7,321 bases of DNA from Opitutaceae bacterium. GTDB lineage: Bacteria > Verrucomicrobiota > Verrucomicrobiae > Opitutales > Opitutaceae. Under the pieces are notes generated by a model. The model searched no databases. It saw only the letters and a program-made list of their open reading frames with translations, and was not told where the DNA came from. The DNA lies in the NCBI GenBank assembly GCA_031266495.1, contig JAISAX010000490.1, forward strand, positions 1 to 7,321, in the 5' to 3' direction. This document shows, in pieces, positions 1 through 5,451 of the stretch (positions within the stretch are counted from its first letter, which is position 1; each line of letters opens with the position of its first letter). The translations under genes and the position numbers were made by a program.

Positions 1-12
1 CCCCCCCCCCCC
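1..12. repeat. C homopolymer at left window edge
   Basis: The window opens with an uninterrupted run of 12 C, followed by GC-rich sequence up to the end of the first minus-strand gene at position 24. No gene or regulatory function is visible in it. A homopolymer at the very edge may mark where an assembly stopped. Confidence 0.8.
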
Positions 13-23
13 GGCCGCATGCG

Positions 24-383
24 TCAGCCATCCCCGCTCCGGCGGTAGCGGACCAGCACGGCCAGCGACCCGCGCCGCGACACAAACGCCTGCGGCCGCT
101 CGCCGTTTTCCTCCGCGTGGTAGCAGAGCTGGAGCAGGTTTCCGCGCCGCCGCATGATGGCGCGCAGCCGCCGGCCGGCTCCGATGCCCTGTTCGCAGAC
201 GATATCGATCTCGTGCCAGCCTGCGCTGCTGTCGCCGGAGATCTCGATCCGGCCCGCGTCGCGCTCGCCACCTTCGCGAGTGATCGTATAGCGATCCGCC
301 TCGATCGTCATGAGCAGGCCCGGCGGAGGCACCGCCTGTCCGCCGAATTCCGCCCCCCGAGGTTCCCATATGCCGTCGATCAT
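24..383 (-). CDS. small TIGR03067-like domain protein
   Basis: A 119-residue protein when read from the ATG at 383. It starts MIDGIWEPRGAEFGGQ, continues with LLMTIEADRYTI, and ends with a segment LLQLCYHAEENGERPQAF and a strand LAVLVRYRR. This order (DGxW, a G-G-x-x-P segment, a TIE-x-x-RYT strand, an L-x-x-CY-x-x-x strand followed by ERP-x-x-F, and a final strand) matches my memory of the TIGR03067 domain of Planctomycetota and Verrucomicrobiota, a small beta-rich domain of unknown function. No signal peptide or membrane segment is visible, so it is probably cytoplasmic. An in-frame TTG at 419 would add 12 residues and overlap the regulator stop as TTGA, suggesting translational coupling. 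I prefer the ATG because the domain begins right there, although neither start has a clear ribosome binding site. It lies just downstream of the sigma-54 activator gene on the same strand, so the two are probably co-transcribed. Function unknown. Confidence 0.72.
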   Translation of the reverse strand: MIDGIWEPRGAEFGGQAVPPPGLLMTIEADRYTITREGGERDAGRIEISGDSSAGWHEIDIVCEQGIGAGRRLRAIMRRRGNLLQLCYHAEENGERPQAFVSRRGSLAVLVRYRRSGDG

Positions 384-415
384 CGTGTGAAAAGAAGCGG
401 CGGGACCGGCCGGCT

Positions 416-2080
416 TCAAGCGCCGGATGCCACCGCCTGCGCATCCTCCGCCTCCAGCCGGGCCTTCACCGTGCGGCGATCCTGATCGAGGCGGCGGGCG
501 GTTTCCTCCACCGTGATCGCCTGCGCGTGGACATGGCGCGTATAGCGACGCAACACCTCCTCTGCCGTCAATTTTCCCGGCCCGAGCAACGCATTCCAGT
601 CAGCCTCCCCGCGCCCGCCCGCTTCCCTCCCCTGCCCCGCTCCGGACCACGGCGCCCCCTCCGCCGGCAAGGCCGGGCGATACTCCCCGCGCACGAGCAG
701 GTTGCGCATGCACTGCTCCAGTTCGCGAAAATTGCCCGGCCACCCATAATGCGGCCCGAGATTTTTTTCGATCCAGGCCACCGCCTCGCGTCCGAATTTT
801 TCGCCCTCTTCCTCGCCGAGCAGACGCCGCGCCACATAGCCGGTGAGCAACGGCAGCTCCGTCCCCGACGCGTCGAGCTGTTCGCGCAACGACGGCGTGC
901 GCACCACATCGGAACAGAGCCGGTAATAAAAATCCTCGCGAAACCGCCCCGCGCGAATCTCCGCCGACAGGTCGCGGTTGGTCGCCGCGATGATTTTCCC
1001 CGAAAACCGCCGCGTCTCCGTGTCGCCCAGCCGCTGGAACGTCCGCGACTGCAACACCCGCAGCAGCTTCACCTGTATCCCCGTTTCCACTTCGCCGATC
1101 TCGTCGAGGAACACCGAACCCGTCGCGGAACACACTTCCATCCAGCCCGCCCGGTCCGCCAGCGCGCCGGTAAACGCCCCCCGCCGATGCCCGAACAGCT
1201 CCGACTCGATCAGCGTCGGCGAGAGCGCCGCGAGGTTGAGCGGAAAAAACGCCGTCGAAAAATCATCCGTGAACCCGCCACGCCGCACGTCGTAGGGCAG
1301 ATACCGCGACAACGCGATGGCGCGCGCCACCAGCTCCTTGCCCGTGCCCGACTGACCCGTTACCAGCGTGGCGAAATCCCCGATACGCGCATACAACGTC
1401 CGCCGGTAGCGCGGCAGGTCGTGCGTGAAAATCGATTGCCAGATCGCCGCCCGCAACCGCGCCATCGGGGCCGAGCCGCCCGCCAGCGAACGGAAAATAT
1501 GATGAAACGCCCGCCGGATCTGGAATGCGCACGCGAACAGATGCTCCACCGGCTGCCCCTCCAGCAATCGCAACCCGGGCAACGCCAGCAACCGCTCCAC
1601 ATCCGCCCGGAAGGCCTGAAAGAACTCCACGCGCACCGGTTTTGCCCCCGCGTCCGCCGTCCCTGCCTTGCCCGCCATCCCCGCCGCCCCCGGTTCCGCC
1701 GCCTTTCCGTGCGCGGCTTCGGACGCGCGGATCACGCGGTCGAACCGCTGCATGTACGTATGGTAAAGCCAGAGACCGGCCAGTTCGCCGTAAGCCGTCG
1801 CCTCCTCCCGGGCCACCCGGCCATCGCGCGGCCAGGCGTCCCGCGTCCTTTCGATCACCGCCTCCATCCGCTCCGTCAGACGCATATGATTGGGGTGGCT
1901 CGTTTCCGAGGGCGGCAACGTATTCCAGGCGGCCCCCTCCCCCACGAAACCCTCGCCCAGCGCGTCGCGCTCCCGGGCGATCCGCTCCGGCAAAAACGGA
2001 TTGGTCGCATTGATCCGCCGCACCGCTTCGGCAAACGGACGGTCTTCTTCCAGAAACAATCGCGGCAACTTCATCTTCAT
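416..2080 (-). CDS. sigma-54-dependent transcriptional activator (enhancer-binding protein)
   Basis: A 554-residue activator that remodels sigma-54 RNA polymerase by ATP hydrolysis. The AAA+ core carries Walker A GQSGTGK (about 242-248; most relatives have GESGTGK), the sigma-54 contact loop GAFTGA (301-306), Walker B VFLDEIGE (D326, E327), a sensor segment IIAATNRDL, FREDFYYRL, and WPGNFRELEQ (from about 447). A Fis-like helix-turn-helix, ITVEETARRLDQDRRTVKARL, lies at about 522-542. The first 220 or so residues match no response-receiver, GAF or PAS domain that I recognise. They contain an Ala/Gly-rich linker (around GAAGMAGKAG), so the input signal is unknown. Starts are uncertain: TTG 2116, ATG 2098, ATG 2080 and ATG 2074 are all in frame. 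I chose 2080, near the MKLPRLFLEED block, because it leaves the dyad at 2101-2115 outside the gene. The gene is divergent from the VIT/vWA gene, which has a sigma-54-like promoter, making that cassette its likely target. Confidence 0.93.
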   Translation of the reverse strand: MKMKLPRLFLEEDRPFAEAVRRINATNPFLPERIARERDALGEGFVGEGAAWNTLPPSETSHPNHMRLTERMEAVIERTRDAWPRDGRVAREEATAYGELAGLWLYHTYMQRFDRVIRASEAAHGKAAEPGAAGMAGKAGTADAGAKPVRVEFFQAFRADVERLLALPGLRLLEGQPVEHLFACAFQIRRAFHHIFRSLAGGSAPMARLRAAIWQSIFTHDLPRYRRTLYARIGDFATLVTGQSGTGKELVARAIALSRYLPYDVRRGGFTDDFSTAFFPLNLAALSPTLIESELFGHRRGAFTGALADRAGWMEVCSATGSVFLDEIGEVETGIQVKLLRVLQSRTFQRLGDTETRRFSGKIIAATNRDLSAEIRAGRFREDFYYRLCSDVVRTPSLREQLDASGTELPLLTGYVARRLLGEEEGEKFGREAVAWIEKNLGPHYGWPGNFRELEQCMRNLLVRGEYRPALPAEGAPWSGAGQGREAGGRGEADWNALLGPGKLTAEEVLRRYTRHVHAQAITVEETARRLDQDRRTVKARLEAEDAQAVASGA

Positions 2081-2100
2081 ACATAAAACGCCATCCATGC

Positions 2101-2115
2101 TGACATTTTTTGTCA
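2101..2115. promoter_or_regulatory. candidate activator-binding dyad TGACA-N5-TGTCA
   Basis: The sequence TGACATTTTTTGTCA is a perfect inverted repeat with 5-bp arms and a 5-bp T-rich spacer. Its centre lies about 110 bp upstream of the start site predicted from the -24/-12 element at 2192-2207. That is the usual distance for an enhancer site of a sigma-54 activator. It also sits immediately upstream of the preferred activator start, so it could serve autoregulation. Only one copy is visible, whereas many such activators use two or more. Assignment to this activator is inference. Confidence 0.4.
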
Positions 2116-2191
2116 AAACATGAATCCGAAATAATTACCGGAATACCACAACACCTTGTAATAAAATACCTAACCCAACATGCCCAAAACC

Positions 2192-2207
2192 TGGCACACA
2201 TCCAGCA
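2192..2207 (+). promoter_or_regulatory. candidate sigma-54 (-24/-12) promoter
   Basis: TGGCACACATCCAGCA matches the sigma-54 consensus TGGCAC-N5-TTGCA completely in the -24 half. In the -12 half it keeps the essential GC and the following A but has CA instead of TT. The GG and GC are separated by exactly 10 bases, as the factor requires. The predicted start of transcription is near 2218, only about 5 bases before the ATG at 2223, so the message would be nearly leaderless. A sigma-54 activator gene lies divergently next to it, which strengthens the case. The short leader weakens it. Confidence 0.5.
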
Positions 2208-2222
2208 AAGGCATCAGGCGTC

Positions 2223-4334
2223 ATGAAAAACCAAGACCACATCCAACGTCCATCCACAGTCCGCCGCGTCCTTGCCTTCATCGGATTCTCCATTGTTGCC
2301 GCCCTGCCCTGGGCCCTCATGGCAACCGCCCGCGGCGCCGGCACGCTCACGCCTGTCGGCTCGCCGCAGGCCCCGATCCGGATCCGGTCACATCAAGTCG
2401 ATGTCACCATCAACAACGGATTCGCCCGCACCGAAGTCACGCAGATCTTTTTCAACCCCAACTCCGTTGACCTTGAGGCCGTTTACGCGTTTCCCGTCCC
2501 GAAAAGCGCCAGCCTCTCCGAAGTGACGATCCACGCCGGCGAAAAAATCCTCCGCGGCGAAGTCCTCCCGAAGACCGAGGCCCAGGCCGTTTACGAAGAC
2601 GAAAAAACAAAAGGCAACGACGCGGGCCTCGCCTCGAAAAACACCTGCCAGACCTACGAATTCCGCGTCACCCCCGTCCGCGCCAATGCCGAAACGCAGC
2701 TCACATTCGTCTATTACCAACCGCTCGAAATCGACACCGGCGTCGGTCGCTACCACTATCCGCTCGAGGACGGCGGCACCGACGACGCCGCCCGCAATTT
2801 CTGGCAACCCGCCAACAGCCAGGTCGAAGGCGGCGGCCCCGGCCGGCTCGTATTCAACATCGAGATCAAATCCGCCTGGCCGATCGACGACGTGCGCGTG
2901 CCCGGCTTTGAAAACGCCGCCAGCATCCGGAAACTGGATACCGGCCACTACACGCTCTCGCTCGACCGCCCCGACGCGAAGCTCGAACGCGATTTTGTTC
3001 TCTACTACCGCCTCGCCGACAACCTCCCTGGCCGCGTCGAAGTCATCCCCTACCGCGCCTCGAAGGACAAACCCGGCGCCTTCATGATGGTCGTCACGCC
3101 CGGCATCGACCTGCAACCCATCACGCGCGGCGCCGACTACACGTATGTGCTCGACGTATCCGGCTCCATGCACGGCAAGATCACCACCCTCGCCAACGGC
3201 GTTGCCCGCGCCCTCGGCCAGATGCGCGAGACCGACCGCTTCCGCATCGTCACCTTCAACAACTCCGGCCGCGAAGTCCTCGGTTGGACGCCCGCCACCC
3301 GCGCCAACGTCGAGCGCGGCGTCGAACTCGTCAAAAGCCTCGCCCCCAACGGCGGCACCAACATCTACGCCGGCCTCCAGCTCGCCCTGCGCGATCTCGA
3401 CGCCGACCGCGCCAGCAGCATCGTCCTCGTCACCGACGGCGTCGCCAACCAAGGCGTCGTCGATCCGAAGGCGTTTCACGCGCTCCTGAAAAAATACGAT
3501 ATCCGTTTCTTCGGATTCCTCATGGGCAACAACTCCAACTGGCCGCTCATGCGGACGATGGCCGACGCCACCGGCGGTTTTTACGCGGGTGTATCCAACG
3601 ACGATGACATCGTCGGCCAGATTCTCCTCGCCAAATCGAAAATCGCCTTCGAGTCCCTGCACGACGCCTCCTTCAAGTTCAAGGGCGCCCGCGTCACCGA
3701 AACCACCGGCGACTACCCGCAAAAAATCTACCGCGGACAGCAGCTTGTCATATTTGGCCGATACGACAGCGCCGGCGAGGCCACCGTCCAGCTCAAGGCC
3801 AAGCTCACCGGCGAGGACAAGACCTACACCACAACGTTCAACTTCCCCGAGACCGACACCGACAATCCCGAGATCGAACGCCTCTGGGCCCTCGCGCAGA
3901 TCGAGCAACTCGAGCAACTCGAATCCATCGGCCAACTCCCGCCCGCCGAGAGCAAGGAAGCGATCACGCATCTCGGAGTGGAGTATCAGCTCGTCACCGA
4001 CCACACCGCGATGGTCGTCCTCGACGACGCCACCTTCGCCGGACGCGGCATCGATCGCAAAAACCGCGACCGCATCGCCACCGAACGCACCGCGCAAAGC
4101 GCCCGCGCGCAGCAGCCCGTCAAAAACTACCAGGTCGATGCGCAACAACCCACGTATTCGCAACCCGCCCCCCACGTGAGCCACCCCTACAGCGGCGGCG
4201 GCGGAGGCGGCGGAGCGTTCGGATCGACCGATGCGGCGTTGATCGTGCTCTTCACCGCACTGGCTGGCATCACGTCTGCGTTTTGCAGAAAACCCGCGAT
4301 CCGGAAACCACACACAAGCGCGGAGAATTCGTGA
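2223..4334 (+). CDS. secreted VIT and von Willebrand factor A domain protein with GlyGly-CTERM-like tail
   Basis: A 703-residue exported protein. A signal peptide (RR at 14-15, hydrophobic 16-33) probably ends near the ATA motif at 34-36. A VIT domain follows (about 48-165, with VTINNGFARTEVTQIFFN and VYAFPVP at 87-93). A vWA domain (about 305-475) has a complete metal site: DVSGS 311-315, T379 in GGTNIY, and D405 in TDG. A C-terminal conserved segment (about 547-605) includes LGVEYQLVTDHTAMVVLD, as in other VIT/vWA proteins. The tail has seven glycines (658-664), a hydrophobic helix (about 670-687) and basic residues (R689, K690, R694, K695), as expected of a rhombosortase substrate. The domain order resembles inter-alpha-trypsin inhibitor heavy chains and bacterial sortase-target VIT proteins, suggesting adhesion or metal-dependent ligand binding at the surface. 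The ATG at 2223 is needed to keep the signal peptide. Only weak SD-like bases (AGGCG, too close) precede it. It heads the plus-strand cluster. Confidence 0.92.
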   Translation: MKNQDHIQRPSTVRRVLAFIGFSIVAALPWALMATARGAGTLTPVGSPQAPIRIRSHQVDVTINNGFARTEVTQIFFNPNSVDLEAVYAFPVPKSASLSEVTIHAGEKILRGEVLPKTEAQAVYEDEKTKGNDAGLASKNTCQTYEFRVTPVRANAETQLTFVYYQPLEIDTGVGRYHYPLEDGGTDDAARNFWQPANSQVEGGGPGRLVFNIEIKSAWPIDDVRVPGFENAASIRKLDTGHYTLSLDRPDAKLERDFVLYYRLADNLPGRVEVIPYRASKDKPGAFMMVVTPGIDLQPITRGADYTYVLDVSGSMHGKITTLANGVARALGQMRETDRFRIVTFNNSGREVLGWTPATRANVERGVELVKSLAPNGGTNIYAGLQLALRDLDADRASSIVLVTDGVANQGVVDPKAFHALLKKYDIRFFGFLMGNNSNWPLMRTMADATGGFYAGVSNDDDIVGQILLAKSKIAFESLHDASFKFKGARVTETTGDYPQKIYRGQQLVIFGRYDSAGEATVQLKAKLTGEDKTYTTTFNFPETDTDNPEIERLWALAQIEQLEQLESIGQLPPAESKEAITHLGVEYQLVTDHTAMVVLDDATFAGRGIDRKNRDRIATERTAQSARAQQPVKNYQVDAQQPTYSQPAPHVSHPYSGGGGGGGAFGSTDAALIVLFTALAGITSAFCRKPAIRKPHTSAENS
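4322..4325 (+). promoter_or_regulatory. Shine-Dalgarno GGAG deciding a GTG start
   Basis: GGAG ends 5 bases before the GTG at 4331, inside the last codons of the VIT/vWA gene. It is the clearest ribosome binding site in the window. It supports the GTG start of the lipoprotein over the upstream TTG at 4283 and the downstream ATG at 4358. Confidence 0.65.
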
Positions 4335-5209
4335 AAACCATCAAACGATCGCCACCCATGAACCACCTCATCCCTCCCCTGATTTCCATGCTGGTCCTGG
4401 CCCTCCTTCCGGGCTGCCTCATGATTCACCCGACCAAAAGCACGCAAGCGAGCAGCGTGGTGCAATTCCTGTACCCCTCGCAGCAGCCGGTCGTATTGCC
4501 ATCCGTGCCGACGCTGAACCTGCCGCTGCGCGTAGGCATCGCATTCGCGCCGCCGGGTACGGGATGCGGCCCGCAACGGCTTTCGGAAACGGAAAAGGCA
4601 CGCCTGCTTCGCAAGACAAGCGCAGACTTCAGGGCGCTTCCCTATGTCTCGGGCATCGAAATCATCCCGACCACGTACCTGCGCCCGGGCGGAAGTTTCG
4701 ACAACCTCGACCAACTGCGCTCGATGCTCGCCATCGACGTGATCGTATTGCTGGCCTACGACCAGACCCAGGTCACCACGGACACGCCGTACACGTTGAG
4801 CTACTGGACCATCGTCGGCGCCTACATGGTGCCCGCGCAGAAAAACGACACGGCCACCCTGATGGAAGCCGTGGTGTACGACATCGCCAGCCGGCGACTG
4901 CTGTTTCGCGCAAGCGGCACCAGCTTGGTGAAACACCACTCGACCCTGGTGGGCATGGAGAAAAATCTGATGGAAGATTCGCGACAGAGTTTCGCGCAAG
5001 CCGCCGAGGAATTGACGGTCAACCTGAAAACGGAACTCAACGATTTCAAGGTGCGCATCAAGGAGACGCCGGAGGAAATCCGTGTGACCACCAGACCGGG
5101 TTACTCTGGCCTCGGCGCGCTCGACGGCAAGGACGTGGCGTTGATGATCTTCTTCGTCTTCCTCGCCAAGGCCGCGCACCTCGGCAGACGCGCCACGTGC
5201 CAGCAGTAA
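4331..5209 (+). CDS. rhombotarget-type lipoprotein with C-terminal GlyGly-CTERM-like helix
   Basis: A 292-residue predicted lipoprotein. The GTG start overlaps the preceding stop as GTGA, has a GGAG site upstream, and gives a signal peptide with K2, K5 and R6. The ATG at 4358 would give an n-region with no Lys or Arg. The lipobox LPGC places the lipidated cysteine at C29. The mature part contains LRVGIAFAPPGTG, LRKTSADFRALPYVSGIEIIP and LDQLRSMLAIDVIVLLAYDQ, suggesting an alpha/beta domain, perhaps like CsgG or LpoB; the fold is a guess. The tail runs GYSGLGALDGKDVAL (257-271), continues as a hydrophobic helix to about 284 and ends with RR at 286-287. It aligns without gaps to the tail of the upstream VIT/vWA protein (8 of 18 identical). 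This matches the family I recall as 'rhombotarget lipoprotein', encoded beside rhombosortases. After C-terminal cleavage it would remain held by its N-terminal lipid. The partner is probably the VIT/vWA protein; the molecular role is unknown. Confidence 0.85.
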   Translation: MKTIKRSPPMNHLIPPLISMLVLALLPGCLMIHPTKSTQASSVVQFLYPSQQPVVLPSVPTLNLPLRVGIAFAPPGTGCGPQRLSETEKARLLRKTSADFRALPYVSGIEIIPTTYLRPGGSFDNLDQLRSMLAIDVIVLLAYDQTQVTTDTPYTLSYWTIVGAYMVPAQKNDTATLMEAVVYDIASRRLLFRASGTSLVKHHSTLVGMEKNLMEDSRQSFAQAAEELTVNLKTELNDFKVRIKETPEEIRVTTRPGYSGLGALDGKDVALMIFFVFLAKAAHLGRRATCQQ

Positions 5210-5223
5210 ACCATAACGCCGGA

Positions 5224-5245
5224 GCGGCGGCATTCCTGCCGCTGC
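5224..5245 (+). repeat. hairpin, 9-bp stem with TTCC loop
   Basis: GCGGCGGCA (5224-5232) pairs with TGCCGCTGC (5237-5245) around a TTCC loop, with one G-U pair in RNA. It begins 15 bases after the lipoprotein stop, so it could stabilise the 3' end of the upstream message. No U-run follows, so it is not a typical intrinsic terminator. Confidence 0.6.
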
Positions 5246-5247
5246 GA

Positions 5248-5266
5248 CGAGGCGCAACGCGCCTCG
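5248..5266 (+). repeat. hairpin, perfect 8-bp stem with AAC loop
   Basis: CGAGGCGC (5248-5255) pairs perfectly with GCGCCTCG (5259-5266) around AAC. It follows directly on the previous hairpin, and the two form a paired unit as in REP-type elements. No T-tract follows. Confidence 0.6.
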
Positions 5267-5281
5267 CCCCTTGCCTCTCCG

Positions 5282-5313
5282 CCACTCCACTCCACTCCAC
5301 TCCACTCCACTCC
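5282..5313 (+). repeat. CCACT pentanucleotide tandem repeat, six copies
   Basis: Six perfect head-to-tail copies of CCACT occupy 5282-5311, followed by CC. An isolated related CCACTCC occurs shortly after, near 5320-5326. Five-base units in noncoding DNA can change copy number by slippage. Here that would alter the spacing between the flanking hairpin pairs but no reading frame. Confidence 0.85.
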
Positions 5314-5345
5314 GCCTCGCCACTCCGGCCCTTCGCCTTTCAGCC

Positions 5346-5366
5346 CGGCGACGCTTCGCGTCGTCG
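5346..5366 (+). repeat. hairpin, 9-bp stem with TTC loop
   Basis: Bases 5346-5354 (CGGCGACGC) pair with 5358-5366 (GCGTCGTCG) around TTC, with one G-U pair in RNA. It is the third of four hairpins in the intergenic element and lies downstream of the tandem array. Confidence 0.6.
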
Positions 5367-5368
5367 CA

Positions 5369-5384
5369 GCGGTCTGGAGACCGC
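5369..5384 (+). repeat. hairpin, perfect 7-bp stem GCGGTCT/AGACCGC
   Basis: GCGGTCTGGAGACCGC is a near-complete palindrome with a GG centre. With only two unpaired bases the RNA loop would be tight, so it may work as a DNA palindrome or cruciform, or open one or two pairs in RNA. It is the fourth hairpin of the element. Confidence 0.6.
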
Positions 5385-5451
5385 CGCTCCCGCCGCTCCG
5401 GTTTTCCGCCGGTGTAACACATCCGCAACTTCAGTAATTCCACCGCCAGCC

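Larger units (their letters stand above)
2081..2222. promoter_or_regulatory. divergent intergenic regulatory region
   Basis: This gap between the activator gene and the VIT/vWA gene is clearly more AT-rich than its surroundings, notably around 2105-2175. It contains a perfect dyad (2101-2115), a -10-like hexamer TAAAAT on the plus strand (2162-2167) with no convincing -35 partner, and a -24/-12 element (2192-2207). It must hold the promoters of both divergent genes. I could not assign a confident sigma-70 promoter for the minus-strand activator. A TTGACA on the minus strand at 2116-2111 has no -10 at normal spacing. Confidence 0.7.
5219..5401. repeat. 183-bp palindrome-rich intergenic element with 12-bp inverted ends
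   Basis: CCGGAGCGGCGG at 5219-5230 is exactly the inverse of CCGCCGCTCCGG at 5390-5401. Between these ends lie four strong hairpins (5224-5245, 5248-5266, 5346-5366, 5369-5384) and a CCACT tandem array in the middle. A further inner copy, CCGCCGCTCC, lies at 5381-5390. No gene is supported here. The structure suggests a REP/BIME-like or small non-autonomous mobile element between the lipoprotein and rhombosortase genes. It may also weaken transcription between them, although no T-tract follows any hairpin. Direct target repeats were not seen at its ends. Confidence 0.6.

Noticed and set aside
527..2086. 519-codon open frame on the plus strand, antisense to the sigma-54 activator
   Set aside because: Its translation is dominated by Arg, Pro and Gln with no domain, as expected from the complement of a high-GC gene. 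The minus-strand frame has full AAA+ motifs.
2111..2116. TTGACA on the minus strand as a -35 box for the activator gene
   Set aside because: No -10-like hexamer at 16-18 bases. The bases are better explained as part of the dyad 2101-2115 and an alternative TTG start.
3903..3920. Direct repeat of GAGCAACTC, two copies, inside the VIT/vWA gene
   Set aside because: It encodes a short QLEQLE helix in frame; ordinary coding redundancy with no sign of a mobile or regulatory element.
2388..4313. 641-codon minus-strand frame opposite the VIT/vWA gene
   Set aside because: Composition rich in Gly, Val, Asp and Glu without motifs; a shadow of the clearly coding plus strand.
5224..5266. Intrinsic terminator after the lipoprotein gene
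   Set aside because: Two strong hairpins exist, but no T-run follows either, so I describe them as repeat hairpins and not as a terminator.
4187..5443. 418-codon minus-strand frame spanning the lipoprotein gene and the repeat element
   Set aside because: It includes a low-complexity stretch from the CCACT array and has no recognisable domain; antisense shadow.
4564..5451. Long N-terminal extension of the rhombosortase frame
   Set aside because: The extension runs out of frame through the lipoprotein gene and the repeat element. The Met at 5452 is followed by a normal short basic N-terminus and first helix.
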